A stretch of 34,503 nt of DNA from Algicola sp. (GCA_013216025.1 JABSOG010000014.1:1-34503), one strand, 5' to 3'. Shown: positions 1 through 9,025, counted from the stretch's first letter. Numbers and translations are program-made. Notes: generated by a model not told the origin, from the letters alone.

Positions 1-242
1 TCGACAACGACCTGTCAGAAGCGGCAATGGAACAAAAATTTGACCTGCTCGTGCGAATTGCCCAAAAATATCGCCGTGCTATCGGCATTGCCCACCCCTA
101 TCCCGAAACCATCAAGTTTCTCAACAAAGTGTTGCCCAAATTAACAGCACGAGGGGTCAAACTGGTGCCCATCTCTGAGCTTTTACCCAAGCGTCCGCTA
201 CAAATAGCCACAGCGGCGACTGCCACAACTCGCAACGATTAA
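1..242 (+). CDS. Divergent polysaccharide deacetylase family protein (YibQ-like), 3' end only
   Basis: The gene enters from the left edge. Reading the same frame upstream of the ORF-track start gives DNDLSEAAME, so the listed ATG at 27 is internal and the true start lies outside the window. The visible 80 residues contain IGIAHPYPET followed by LVPISELL, which is the usual C-terminal signature of the divergent polysaccharide deacetylase family (PF04748, YibQ). Family members are secreted NodB-fold proteins, often encoded next to the murein peptidase EnvC and the protease CtpA, but their substrate is poorly defined. The last ~15 residues are a low-complexity Ala/Thr tail. No terminator hairpin is obvious in the 119 nt before the next gene. 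The family call is fairly safe; an active deacetylase function is not established. Confidence 0.8.
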   Translation, partial: DNDLSEAAMEQKFDLLVRIAQKYRRAIGIAHPYPETIKFLNKVLPKLTARGVKLVPISELLPKRPLQIATAATATTRND

Positions 243-361
243 CATACCGTTACAAACAAAACGCAAACAGGAACGATTAAAGCCATTGTGAAATGGTCAT
301 AAACAGACAATAATGATCAGATCTATGGGTAGATATCCCAATAACCAAAAAGCGAATTCCC

Positions 362-1063
362 ATGTTAAAAAGCGAAATAGAAGCCACCTTGGCAGAAACC
401 TTTGAAGATTTTGTGCTTGACCCGGACGAAAAAAACCGACTGCGTGAAGCCTTTTCCCCTTTTCAGTATGACATCAGCACGTTGCAGTATGCCCGCAATA
501 AAGCCTTTACGCTGGTGCGTCAACAATTTGCCCAATCACCCGAGAACCACGTCGAGTCATTAAAATGGCTTGAAGGGGTGATCAAAACCATTGATTCGGT
601 GCGCCAAGAGCACAGCATGAAAAAAAGCCGTGCTTATTTCAGCCCCGGCACCAGTTGCGTCGACAAAATCATTGCCTCTCTCAACTCAGTTAAAGAAAAC
701 CTCGATATATGTGTATTCACCATATCAGATGATGTGATCAGCAAAGCCATCATCGATGCGCACAAACGTGGTGTTGAGGTGAGAATAATCACCGACGACG
801 AAAAAGTCGATGACAAAGGATCAGACATAGCCGAGTTTGTCGCCAACGAAATATCCGTCAAAACTGACGATAGCCCAGCACACATGCACCACAAATTTGC
901 CATCTTCGACAAACAAATTCTACTCAACGGCAGTTTTAATTGGACCCGCAGCGCCTCAAAAAACAACAACGAAAACATCGTTGTTGATGCCACCCCACAT
1001 TTGGTAAGCAGTTTTCAGGAAACGTTTGATTCGCTTTGGGAAGAATTTATTTGGGCAAAATGA
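362..1063 (+). CDS. Phospholipase D-like (single HKD motif) nuclease/hydrolase family protein
   Basis: This 233-aa protein has an N-terminal ~85-residue helical region without a recognised domain. The C-terminal ~145 residues form a PLD-like domain that starts at YFSPGTSCVDKI. The catalytic motif HHKFAIFD (HxKx4D) is followed by LNGSFNWTRSA, with NNENIVV further on, as in single-HKD proteins of the Nuc/mitoPLD type that dimerise to build one active site. No signal peptide or membrane segment is seen, so a cytoplasmic location is likely. Related proteins cleave phosphodiester bonds in nucleic acids or phospholipids, and the substrate cannot be chosen from the sequence. The upstream 119 nt lacks a strong Shine-Dalgarno; the start was taken because the frame opens there. 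The gene stands alone and is followed immediately by a block of repeats. Confidence 0.82.
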   Translation: MLKSEIEATLAETFEDFVLDPDEKNRLREAFSPFQYDISTLQYARNKAFTLVRQQFAQSPENHVESLKWLEGVIKTIDSVRQEHSMKKSRAYFSPGTSCVDKIIASLNSVKENLDICVFTISDDVISKAIIDAHKRGVEVRIITDDEKVDDKGSDIAEFVANEISVKTDDSPAHMHHKFAIFDKQILLNGSFNWTRSASKNNNENIVVDATPHLVSSFQETFDSLWEEFIWAK

Positions 1064-1075
1064 GACCTTTCTTCA

Positions 1076-1390
1076 ACAGAAGAAAGCAGCTCATTTTGCG
1101 CGAAGCATGGATGCTGAGGGGGCGACGCTACAAGGACGTTTAGACCACCAAAGATCCGATATTCACTTTAGCTTCATACCCCACAGAAGAAAGACAGTGT
1201 GCTCCTGCACTGTCACCTTACCCTATGTCCATATAGGGCAACACAGCTCATTTTGCGCGAGACAAGGACGACCGACATGGATGTTGGAAGTGTCGATTTT
1301 GCAGGAGCAAAAATCTACCGTCGAGGGGACAGGGCTACAGGGACGTTTAAACCACCAAAGATCCGATATTCAATTCAACTTTGTATCCTC
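1076..1390. repeat. Two tandem copies of a hairpin-rich intergenic element
   Basis: Unit 1 (about 1076-1183) and unit 2 (about 1184-1390) share, in order, ACAGAAGAAAG, CAGCTCATTTTGCGCGA (1087-1103 and 1244-1260, exact), a hairpin with a CATGGATG core (AGCAT-GG-ATGCT at 1104; CCGACAT-GG-ATGTTGG at 1272), then CTACARGGACGTTTA and the exact 22-mer ending CCGATATTCA (1144-1165 and 1351-1372). Unit 2 is longer because it holds extra hairpins: GACAGTG/CACTGTC at 1193-1214 and CCCTAT/ATAGGG at 1220-1239. No convincing protein is encoded. This fills the gap of about 400 nt between the PLD-like gene and the DUF5610 gene. Confidence 0.8.
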
Positions 1391-1413
1391 TAAGTGATTG
1401 GCTGGGGACTTGT

Positions 1414-1435
1414 AGCGTGCATTGGATTGCACGCT
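1414..1435. terminator. 8-bp stem hairpin downstream of the DUF5610 gene
   Basis: AGCGTGCA and TGCACGCT form a perfect 8-bp stem with a 6-nt loop, 28 nt past the stop of the minus-strand DUF5610 gene. There is no clean T-run on either strand, so termination is only suggested by position; it may instead be the edge of the adjacent repeat block. Confidence 0.35.
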
Positions 1436-1462
1436 GACCGTTTCTACCTTAATTGCCCTTAT

Positions 1463-2071
1463 TCAGGCAGCAGGTGCCTCATCTTCAGGCTGTTTCGAGG
1501 CTTCAAGTACCGATTGTTTAAACCTGTCGAATCCTTCAGAAATCAAATCACGGGTTTTATTGGCGTTTTCTTTGATTTCGCCATTAAATACCCCCAGACC
1601 ATCCAAAATATCTCTGGCTTCAGCAAAACCCTTCTCGGCACCGCCGCCAACCACATCCAAAAAGTTGGTCAGTTGATCTTCGAGCGAATCTTCTTTGTGG
1701 TTTTGCTGATACAAGGGGAAAAACGCAGTGGCAAAGCTGACAATACGGTCGGCTGTGGCCTCGGGAGAAAAATCAATGCCTTCGGCAAAGGCATTTTGTG
1801 CAGCATTCTTGCCAAGGGTGGGTTCGAGTTCTTTGTTGATGGCATCAAGTGCAGTTTTGAACATCAACGCGCTGGCATCATTTTTATTGCCCAAACTGGA
1901 ATTGTAATTGGCCTGTAAGATAGATTGGTTTAACGCCTCACGCCGCTCTTCGCGACTTTCGGTGATGCTTTTTGGCTGCTCACCTTCCTCATTCTGCTTG
2001 ACCGTTGTCGTTGACAAACTGCGCTGCGAAACCTGTTCAAATGATGAAACAGCGACACTGGATATAGCCAT
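1463..2071 (-). CDS. DUF5610 domain-containing protein
   Basis: This is a 202-aa soluble protein with a Ser/Thr/Gln-rich disordered N-terminus of ~45 residues. The DUF5610-like core follows: REALNQSILQA, then FSPEATADRIVSFATAFFPLY, then the glycine-rich VVGGGAEKGFAEARDILDGLGVFNG. That core matches the family's typical order. The function of the family is unknown. The ORF track starts at a TTG at 2077, but AGGAGG (2078-2083 on the minus strand) abuts that codon directly and lies 6 nt before the ATG at 2071, so the ATG is chosen. The gene is divergent from the ABC operon, and the 240-nt gap between them carries the sigma-54 control region described separately. Confidence 0.75.
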   Translation of the reverse strand: MAISSVAVSSFEQVSQRSLSTTTVKQNEEGEQPKSITESREERREALNQSILQANYNSSLGNKNDASALMFKTALDAINKELEPTLGKNAAQNAFAEGIDFSPEATADRIVSFATAFFPLYQQNHKEDSLEDQLTNFLDVVGGGAEKGFAEARDILDGLGVFNGEIKENANKTRDLISEGFDRFKQSVLEASKQPEDEAPAA

Positions 2072-2144
2072 ACTCAACCTCCTAAAATACTAGTGACCAA
2101 AACATCAGTATAGCCCGAAATCGCTTATCTTTAAAGCACATGCC

Positions 2145-2183
2145 TGTCCGCAATCGAAAATCCGTTCTGTCCGATATCGGACA
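2145..2183. promoter_or_regulatory. Candidate enhancer: perfect 16-nt palindrome plus an imperfect upstream copy
   Basis: TGTCCGATATCGGACA at 2168-2183 is a perfect palindrome. A related half-conserved site, TGTCCGCAATCGAAAA, sits at 2145-2160, 23 nt (about two helical turns) upstream. Paired sites of this type 60-130 nt before a -24/-12 promoter are the usual binding pattern of NtrC-family activators. The likely cognate factor in the window is the regulator at 26701-28053, but this is inferred. Confidence 0.65.
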
Positions 2184-2243
2184 AATCAACCGCCCTAACG
2201 CCAAACTAAAACCTAACCGGCTGAAATAACACAATTTAAATAT

Positions 2244-2260
2244 TTGGCACGGCAGGTGCA
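2244..2260 (+). promoter_or_regulatory. Sigma-54 (-24/-12) promoter
   Basis: TTGGCACGGCAGGTGCA matches the sigma-54 consensus TGGCAC-N5-TTGC with a single mismatch (GTGC for TTGC). The invariant GG (2246-2247) and GC (2258-2259) are separated by exactly 10 nt. Transcription would start near 2271, giving a leader of about 40 nt before the ATP-binding protein gene at 2312. Confidence 0.75.
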
Positions 2261-2311
2261 ATCTAATAACTCAACAGTACATTTAACTTATTTCATACCG
2301 AGGTTGTCCTT

Positions 2312-3052
2312 ATGTCTAATATCACCGCTATCAACAAAACCTTAATCAAACTGAGCGGCCTGACCAAAACCTTTTCAGGCTCTGGTCGCCAAACCAAGGC
2401 GCTTAACGGCATTGATTTGACCATCAATCGCGGTGACTACCTGGCCATTGCCGGACCTTCGGGTTGTGGCAAGTCCACCCTGCTGTCGATTATCGGCTTA
2501 CTGGATGTTGGCAGCGAAGGCAGCTTTTTGCTCGACGATGTTGAAGTGTCCAAACTCAAAGCCGCCAAACGCGCCAAACTGCGCAACGAAAACATCGGAT
2601 ATGTGTTTCAAAACTTCAACCTGATTGGCGATTTGAACGTATTCAAAAACGTTGAGCTACCACTGGTTTATCGTGGCCTTTCATCTGCACAGCGCAAGAC
2701 CAAGGTCGACGAAGTGCTCGCCCGAGTCAACATGAGCGACCGGGCGCAGCACTTTCCTAACCAACTGTCTGGCGGTCAGCAGCAGCGTGTTGCCGTAGCC
2801 CGCGCTTTGGTCACCGACCCCAAACTGGTATTGGCCGATGAACCCACAGGTAACCTCGACTCAAAACAGGGCGAAGCGATTATGGACCTGCTTGACAAAC
2901 TTCATCAAGAAGGCACCACCATTTGTATGGTGACCCACGACCCGCGTTACATCGATTACGCCGCCCGTAAAGTCGAGTTGCTCGACGGCAAGGTGCTTAA
3001 AGACGAAGTTGTCATCAACCGTGGCAATGCATTGGCCGTAGAATCAATATAA
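2312..3052 (+). CDS. ABC transporter ATP-binding protein, MacB/LolD type
   Basis: This 246-aa protein carries a complete nucleotide-binding domain: Walker A GPSGCGKST (about residues 48-56), the YVFQNFNL Q-loop, signature LSGGQQQR (153-160), Walker B LVLADEPT (173-180) and switch His in MVTHD (H210). The family powers type VII (MacB/FtsX-like) ABC systems, which work as mechanotransmitters moving periplasmic substrates or signals. GAGG lies about 8 nt before the ATG. It is the first gene after the sigma-54 promoter, and the permease starts 17 nt downstream, so the two should form one transporter. No membrane-fusion (HlyD-like) gene is present nearby, unlike classic MacAB. The ATPase call is very secure; the substrate is unknown. 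Confidence 0.95.
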   Translation: MSNITAINKTLIKLSGLTKTFSGSGRQTKALNGIDLTINRGDYLAIAGPSGCGKSTLLSIIGLLDVGSEGSFLLDDVEVSKLKAAKRAKLRNENIGYVFQNFNLIGDLNVFKNVELPLVYRGLSSAQRKTKVDEVLARVNMSDRAQHFPNQLSGGQQQRVAVARALVTDPKLVLADEPTGNLDSKQGEAIMDLLDKLHQEGTTICMVTHDPRYIDYAARKVELLDGKVLKDEVVINRGNALAVESI

Positions 3053-3069
3053 GAGCAAGGGGACAAATT

Positions 3070-5529
3070 ATGCTTTCATCATTATCACAAGACATTCAAT
3101 TTGGCTTAGGACAGTTCTATCGTCGCCCCAAGTTTATGATCTCTATTATGCTGTGCCTCGCGCTTGGCATGGGACCCAACACCGCGCTGTTCAGTTTGAT
3201 TAACGAACTGCTGTTCTCGACAATTAATGTCGAACAACCAGAGCGTTTGGTGTCCATCGGATATACCGAAAGCGGCGGCGAGCGTGAAATGGTTTTACCA
3301 CCGACCTCTCATCGAGATTACCTTTACATCTCGCAAAACAGCAAAACCCTTAAGGGAAGCTTTGCCACCAGCATCAGCCAGGTCAGTTTAATGAAAGACG
3401 AAAAAGCATCTTTGATCGTCTCGCAAATGGTTTCAAGCAGTTACTTTGATGTGCTTGGCCGCGCTGCACAGCTGGGTAAAACCTTTGACGTGCCTGACGA
3501 GTTTATTATTGGTCGCGAACCTTTTGTGGTATTAAGCCAATTTTTCTGGCAGCAAAAGTACCAGTCTGACTCAGCGATAGTCGGTAACACCCTTTCGTTA
3601 AACGGTTATGATTTTAAAGTTATCGGCGTTATGCCCGGCGACTTTGAAGGCAACGCCAAAGGCATGATCCCAGATATTTGGGTACCACTGGCCATGGCAC
3701 CACAACTCAGACCGGATGAGCCAGATATGATCACCGATCCTAATTCATACTGGTTACAGTTTTACGCCCGCCTCGCTGATGGACAAACCATGGCTTCGGC
3801 AACCACCGAACTGGCCACACTATCCAAGACTTTGGTTTCAATAGACGAAGAATCCATACCGCGCTCATTTTATGCCGCCGAATTCGAATCTTATGGTATT
3901 TTGCCGCAAAGCGGCCTGAAATACCTTTCTGCTGCCCTGATGTTTATCGGTTCATTAATTTTGCTGTTGGCTTGTGCCAGTGTCGCCGCCCTGCTGTTGG
4001 CCAGAGCCACCGAGCGCCGACAGGAAATGGCTGAAAGACTGGCCATGGGCGCGAGTCGTTGGAACATCGTACGTCAATTATTGGTTGAAGGATTGTTGTT
4101 CAGCCTTGCCAGTGGTGCAGTCGCTTTGATCATGACCTTGTGGATTAGAAAATCCATTATGTCTTTGATCCCCGACCTGCCCGTCACTATCACTTTGTCG
4201 ATGCCCATTGACGGCCCCGTGATTGGTTATGTATTGTTAATCGCCACACTCGCTACCTTGTTGTTCGGTCTGGCACCAGCGTTACAGGCGACCAAGTTTG
4301 ACATCATGCCCGCACTTAAAGACCAACCCGTTGCAGGCTCGTTCGAACAAAGCACCAGCCGCTGGAGAAGCTTCTTTTTGGTTACCCAGTTTACCCTGAG
4401 TATCGCGCTGCTGATAAGCGCTGGTGTTGCCATTCACAGCATGCAAAAAGCCACCGAGGTTGACCCGGGCTTTGAATCCCAAAACGTGGTGGTATTCAGA
4501 ACCCTGCTGTCACAGTACGGTTTTCACGGTGAAGAGAAAGAAGACGTGATGCAGCGACTGAAAAGCAAATTCAATGACCTTGAAGGTGTTGAAGAGGTAG
4601 GTATCGCACGAGCTGCCCCTTTTGCCATGGACAGAACCGGTACCATTGCATTGGTATTTGACGAAAATGCTTCTGGTACGGCCAATGCTTTACCACAAAG
4701 AATAAACTATGTTGCCATAGACCAAGACTATTTTTCCTCACTGGACATTGAACTGCTCAAAGGTCGCAACCTCAGCGATGAAGACCGAGACTACCTAAGC
4801 CCAGTAACTGTACTCAATCAGGCCGCTGCCGAGTTGTTTTTTGGTGAGGTTGAAGCTGTTGGCAAATATTTGCAAATCTCAGGCGATCAAGATGCCTATG
4901 AAGTTATCGGTATAGTCGAAACGGTTAAAAACGGCACTTTGGGCGAAGATGACAAACCCTTTGTCTACTTACCGCTTGAAGAAAACGTTGGTCATGCCAT
5001 CACACTGATCATACGGACAAGCAGCAGTCCACAATTTTTGGTTGACTCGATCAAAACCGCCATCAGTGAAGTTGAACCTGTGATAGCCCTAGAAGGCATC
5101 AGCACCATGAGTGAGTTGATTGCCTTCATCCAATTGCCCTTAATTTTAATTGCCGCCTTATGCGGTGGATTAGGCGTGTTGGCGTTAATTCTTGCCATCG
5201 TCGGCGTGTACGGCTCAGTTGCTTACAGCATCCAGTTACGACAGCAAGAAGTGGGCGTGCGATTGGCCCTTGGTGCCACACCTAACCAACTGATTTGGAT
5301 GTTGCTGAAAAAAGGCCTGCTGCTGGCTATTATCGGCACCGTGCTTGGTATCGCACTGGCCTTTGGTATCACCTCGGTAATGTCAATTGTATTGGTTGGC
5401 CCGGCGCAAGATCCAGCCGCCTTTATTGGTGTGCCTTTGTTGCTGTTAGCCGTATCCACTGCGGCGATATTAATCCCTGCCAGACGCACCAGCTACCGCG
5501 AGCCGATGGCTGTTTTGAGATATGAATAA
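3070..5529 (+). CDS. FtsX/MacB-like ABC permease with duplicated architecture (ADOP-like)
   Basis: The 819-aa protein contains two successive MacB_PCD-FtsX units. The first has an N-terminal membrane segment in LCLALGMGPNTALFSLINELLF, a periplasmic region (about 45-280), and a three-helix FtsX block (about 285-410). The second repeats this: a membrane segment at WRSFFLVTQFTLSIALLISAGV, a periplasmic domain (about 460-690), and a final FtsX block with GVYGSVAYSIQLRQQEVGVRLALGAT. The opening RRPKFMISIMLCLALGMGPNTA resembles the ADOP permeases (RRPGF...LALGIGANTA), which carry both halves in one chain. AAGGGGA precedes the ATG. The stop codon lies inside a repeat element shared with two other loci. 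The partner is the ATPase immediately upstream; the substrate is unknown. Confidence 0.9.
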   Translation: MLSSLSQDIQFGLGQFYRRPKFMISIMLCLALGMGPNTALFSLINELLFSTINVEQPERLVSIGYTESGGEREMVLPPTSHRDYLYISQNSKTLKGSFATSISQVSLMKDEKASLIVSQMVSSSYFDVLGRAAQLGKTFDVPDEFIIGREPFVVLSQFFWQQKYQSDSAIVGNTLSLNGYDFKVIGVMPGDFEGNAKGMIPDIWVPLAMAPQLRPDEPDMITDPNSYWLQFYARLADGQTMASATTELATLSKTLVSIDEESIPRSFYAAEFESYGILPQSGLKYLSAALMFIGSLILLLACASVAALLLARATERRQEMAERLAMGASRWNIVRQLLVEGLLFSLASGAVALIMTLWIRKSIMSLIPDLPVTITLSMPIDGPVIGYVLLIATLATLLFGLAPALQATKFDIMPALKDQPVAGSFEQSTSRWRSFFLVTQFTLSIALLISAGVAIHSMQKATEVDPGFESQNVVVFRTLLSQYGFHGEEKEDVMQRLKSKFNDLEGVEEVGIARAAPFAMDRTGTIALVFDENASGTANALPQRINYVAIDQDYFSSLDIELLKGRNLSDEDRDYLSPVTVLNQAAAELFFGEVEAVGKYLQISGDQDAYEVIGIVETVKNGTLGEDDKPFVYLPLEENVGHAITLIIRTSSSPQFLVDSIKTAISEVEPVIALEGISTMSELIAFIQLPLILIAALCGGLGVLALILAIVGVYGSVAYSIQLRQQEVGVRLALGATPNQLIWMLLKKGLLLAIIGTVLGIALAFGITSVMSIVLVGPAQDPAAFIGVPLLLLAVSTAAILIPARRTSYREPMAVLRYE

Positions 5530-5589
5530 ATCTGCTGCGCATCTTTATAAAATGCCACTGCGTGGCAAAGAGCGGAGATAATCCTCCGC
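5524..5589 (+). repeat. Copy 1 of the stop-codon-associated ~46-nt element, plus an extra hairpin
   Basis: GAATAAATCTGC includes the stop of the upstream permease (TAA 5527-5529). It is followed by the hairpin TGCCAC-TGC-GTGGCA (5553-5567) and a further hairpin GCGGAG/CTCCGC (5572-5589). The core reappears at 11707-11753 (same strand) and 21171-21217 (reverse strand). It may attenuate transcription into the peptidase gene. Confidence 0.75.
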
Positions 5590-5621
5590 CTACACCAATC
5601 GACATAACAAAGGTATTTGCG

Positions 5622-8600
5622 ATGACATTCCGGGATTTGAACAAAATATTATTGGTCGCACTGGCTGGTTACGCCACCCCAGCCCTTGGGGACACCAACA
5701 TAGAAAGTACCAAAAACGGCCCGTTTATTATCAGCGGTTTAACCATGCACCAAGACCAGCTGGTGTTTGCCAGCGCAGGTTTCTTATGGCAAGTAGACCG
5801 CAAAGGCGGTGAAGCAAAAGCCATTACCAAGGGCAGCGCTGAAGACCGTTTCCCACACTTTTCGCCCGATGGCAGCCAAGTTGCCTTCACCCGCAACAAC
5901 CAAAAAAACTCAGATGTTTACACTCTAAATCTGAGCACCAGCAAAACAAAACGCTTGACCAATCATCCGTCAGGAGATTGGGCGGTATCGTGGACTGTTG
6001 ATGGACAACACGTCAATTTTAGTTCGGCCCGCGCGAGTGGTCGTGTCTATCGTTTGTATCAAGTCGCAAGCGAACAAGGATTCGCATCTGTATTACCGAC
6101 AAAATTTGGCAATGACATGAGTTACCGCCAAGATGGAGCAATTGCGTACGTGCCTATGTCACACAACCCAAGTTTGCACGAGTTTCGCTATTACCGAGGG
6201 GGTTTAAGAGGTGAGATTCACATTGTCAAACCACAAAAAGTTAGACCAAACCAAAACCAGCAGTGGCAGCCCATCAGCAAGATAGCCCCAAAAGATGCGA
6301 ACGCTCATTCTCCTATGTGGTTAGACAAAACCCTGTACTATATTTCTGACGAAGACGGTATTGCCAATCTTTACTCTTTACGAGGGAAGTTACAAGATCA
6401 GCAACAAGCGCAATTAACCCACTTTAAGCGCCATGGCGTGCGTGATTTTGCTGTCGACAACAACGGCTTAGTCGTCTTGCAAGAGGGTTATTTCCACCGA
6501 ATGAATCTCGATGGCACAGCATTGACAAAATTGGCGGTGACTATTCCCACCAGCAACAAACTCAAACGCACCCGGCGCATCAACGCAGCGCCAAACACCA
6601 GTGAATTGTCACTGTCTAACGATGGCAGTAAATACATTATTGTCGCCCGGGGAGATGTATTTGTGGCTGACGGGCAAAGCGGCAAGAGTAACAACATTAC
6701 CAAAACCGCCAACGCAGCCGAGAGGAGTGCCACCATTTCACCCGATGGCCAGTCGATTGCGTATTTTTCGGATGCCAGCGGCCATTACCAGCTGAGTATT
6801 CAATCATTAACGGACAAAACCCAGATTCAAAGTTTTGCCATTGAACAAAACCCGTCTTTTTATCAACAACTGGCGTGGTCACCCGACAGCAACAAATTGA
6901 CCTTTAACGGCAACCGCCTGAAATTGTGGATGTTTGACCGCATCAGCGAACAATTTACTGTGGTGGCCAAATCCGAGTTTTCAGGGCAAAACCGTTTTTA
7001 CACCTCGTGGTCAAACGACAGCAACTTGTTTGCTTATGGATTGATTGACGGTTATGGCCTGTCGCGCGTGTTTGTTTATCACCACGACCAAAAGCGCTCA
7101 CAAGCCTTTAGCCCCAAAGGCCAATATGCCAACCACCCGCTGTTTGACCAAAACGGCCGCTACCTTTATTACTTTGCCAGCCCCAACGCCAACTCTACGG
7201 GTTACCGCTGGGCCGTGTTAAACGGCATAAGACAAGCCGCATTGCGCAACGGTACCTTAAAAGCAGTGGTATTGAATCAGGGCGACCAAGCGCCAATTAT
7301 GGCCGGGCTGAACCTGCCTAATCTGAATGTCGATTTTAACGACATCAAAACGCCGGTAACCATTGATTACAAGGGACTTAGCAGCAGAACCATCACACTG
7401 GATATTGGCAATCAAAACATTGCCCGAATGAGCACGTCAGCGCCTGGCAAACTTCAAGTACTGACCGAAACCTTGTCAGTGCCTATTCGACTGTACTCAC
7501 GACCACAATTTACCCTCAATCAGCTCGATTTGCGTAATCCAACGGTGTTTAAACCTTTGCAAAAAGACTTATCCAGCATGGACTTTTCTAGTGATGGTCA
7601 GCGCGCTTATTACACCAAAGGCACTAACACCTATTTGGTTGATTTGAACCCACAGCCAAAAGAAGCCGAACAACCGCCGCAAAAAATGCCGACTTTTACC
7701 TTGTTTAAATCGCTGGATCCAGTGCAAGAGTGGCAGCAAATGTTCAACGAAACCTTTAACTTTATGGTTGAGAACCTGTATGACCCCAACCTGCACGGCA
7801 ATGATCCACAACAACTGTACAGCGACTATGCCCGTTATCTGCCCAACATCAGCAGTCGACTCGAACTGTCTTACTTGCTCAAGCGCATGGCGGGGTTCCT
7901 CTCGGTCAGCCATGCAGTGGTCGCAGCAGGCGACTTAGGGCCGGGTAAAGGTAACCACGAAAATATCGGTTTGCTGGGTGCAGATTTCACCATCGACAGT
8001 GGCCGTTATCAGTTCACCAAAGTACTGCGCCAAACCAGCAGCCAAAACAGCAGTTTTGCACCGCTTGACCAATACGGTGCGCAGGTAAAAGAAGGCGAAT
8101 ACCTGATTGCCGTGAACAACCAGCAGATCACCAGCAAAAAGAACCTTTACCGCTACTTTGTCGGGCTGGCCAATCGGGTATTGTTTATCACAGTAGCTGA
8201 CAACCCCGAGGGTAAAAATGCGCGCAAGCTGCAAGTAAAAGCATTGAGCAACGAAATTGCCCTGCGCACAGAAAACTGGGCCGAGGCCAATAAACGTTAT
8301 ATTGAGCAGCAAACCCAAGGCAAAATAAAATACGTTCACATCACTCGCTTTAATCAGCAAGGCATTGAAGACTTTTTGGCAGAATATTACCGCCTTGGCG
8401 ATGCTTCAGGTTTGATCATCGACGTACGCTTCAACCCCGGTGGCACCACATCTGATACCTTGATTGAACTGCTGTCACGCAAAACCTTGTACAAATACCG
8501 CTTCCGTCAGGGCGTGGATTTGTCGGTGCCGGTCAACTCATTCGATGGTGAATCAACGTTAATCATCAACCAGTGGAATGGCTCGGCTGCCGAAACCTTT

Positions 8601-8945
8601 GCCCAAATGTACAAAGCGGCCAAAATCGGCAATGTGGTCGGCAAACCCACTTACGGCGCAGGCATCGGCCCCTATGCGTTTGGTTTGAATTTGGTCGACG
8701 GTGCCAGAGTGCAAATTCCCAATCGAGGCAGCTACCTACCCAATGGCAAATGGACCATCGAAAATCGTGGCCTACACCCCAATATCGACGTGCCAATGGA
8801 TTTATATAGCGATGGCCCGGCCAACGATGCCCAATTGAATATGGCGTTAAAAAAGAATCTAGAGCAGATTAACAACGCCAAACCGCAGCAATGGATTGAG
8901 CCTGAGTTTCCGGTGCATCCGGGCAGTAAGGTGGCGCTGCAATAA
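5622..8945 (+). CDS. Secreted tricorn-like S41 serine peptidase with N-terminal beta-propeller
   Basis: This is an 1107-aa protein. A signal peptide ends near residue 23 (LLVALAGYATPALG), so it should be periplasmic or secreted. TolB/PD40-type propeller repeats follow, for example RFPHFSPDGSQVAFTRN near residue 76 and ATISPDGQSIAYFSD near 366. The C-terminal part has the tricorn layout: a helical C1 region with SVSHAVV (S763, H764), a PDZ-like domain (about 785-875), and an S41 core with IIDVRFNPGGTTSD, NQWNGSAAET (putative nucleophile S988) and IENRGLHPNIDVP (E1047). All expected catalytic positions appear present. The ORF-track GTG at 5562 lies inside a repeat; the ATG at 5622 is preceded by AAAGGT and starts the signal peptide. 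Gene order suggests co-expression with the ABC transporter, 92 nt downstream of the permease. Confidence 0.88.
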   Translation: MTFRDLNKILLVALAGYATPALGDTNIESTKNGPFIISGLTMHQDQLVFASAGFLWQVDRKGGEAKAITKGSAEDRFPHFSPDGSQVAFTRNNQKNSDVYTLNLSTSKTKRLTNHPSGDWAVSWTVDGQHVNFSSARASGRVYRLYQVASEQGFASVLPTKFGNDMSYRQDGAIAYVPMSHNPSLHEFRYYRGGLRGEIHIVKPQKVRPNQNQQWQPISKIAPKDANAHSPMWLDKTLYYISDEDGIANLYSLRGKLQDQQQAQLTHFKRHGVRDFAVDNNGLVVLQEGYFHRMNLDGTALTKLAVTIPTSNKLKRTRRINAAPNTSELSLSNDGSKYIIVARGDVFVADGQSGKSNNITKTANAAERSATISPDGQSIAYFSDASGHYQLSIQSLTDKTQIQSFAIEQNPSFYQQLAWSPDSNKLTFNGNRLKLWMFDRISEQFTVVAKSEFSGQNRFYTSWSNDSNLFAYGLIDGYGLSRVFVYHHDQKRSQAFSPKGQYANHPLFDQNGRYLYYFASPNANSTGYRWAVLNGIRQAALRNGTLKAVVLNQGDQAPIMAGLNLPNLNVDFNDIKTPVTIDYKGLSSRTITLDIGNQNIARMSTSAPGKLQVLTETLSVPIRLYSRPQFTLNQLDLRNPTVFKPLQKDLSSMDFSSDGQRAYYTKGTNTYLVDLNPQPKEAEQPPQKMPTFTLFKSLDPVQEWQQMFNETFNFMVENLYDPNLHGNDPQQLYSDYARYLPNISSRLELSYLLKRMAGFLSVSHAVVAAGDLGPGKGNHENIGLLGADFTIDSGRYQFTKVLRQTSSQNSSFAPLDQYGAQVKEGEYLIAVNNQQITSKKNLYRYFVGLANRVLFITVADNPEGKNARKLQVKALSNEIALRTENWAEANKRYIEQQTQGKIKYVHITRFNQQGIEDFLAEYYRLGDASGLIIDVRFNPGGTTSDTLIELLSRKTLYKYRFRQGVDLSVPVNSFDGESTLIINQWNGSAAETFAQMYKAAKIGNVVGKPTYGAGIGPYAFGLNLVDGARVQIPNRGSYLPNGKWTIENRGLHPNIDVPMDLYSDGPANDAQLNMALKKNLEQINNAKPQQWIEPEFPVHPGSKVALQ

Positions 8946-9025
8946 AAAATCCTTAACATACAAGGCGGTAAATTACCCTCGATGACCTATACTTTCAAGT
9001 AACGAACCCTCTTGGAGTCTGAGCG

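Noticed and set aside
1026-1397. ORF of 123 aa overlapping the end of the PLD-like gene
   Set aside because: It runs through the duplicated repeat block, and its protein repeats the same nonsense twice; no start signal or family pattern.
5562-5621. GTG start of the S41 peptidase given in the ORF track
   Set aside because: It lies inside the repeat hairpin and would hide the signal peptide; the ATG at 5622 has a ribosome-binding site.
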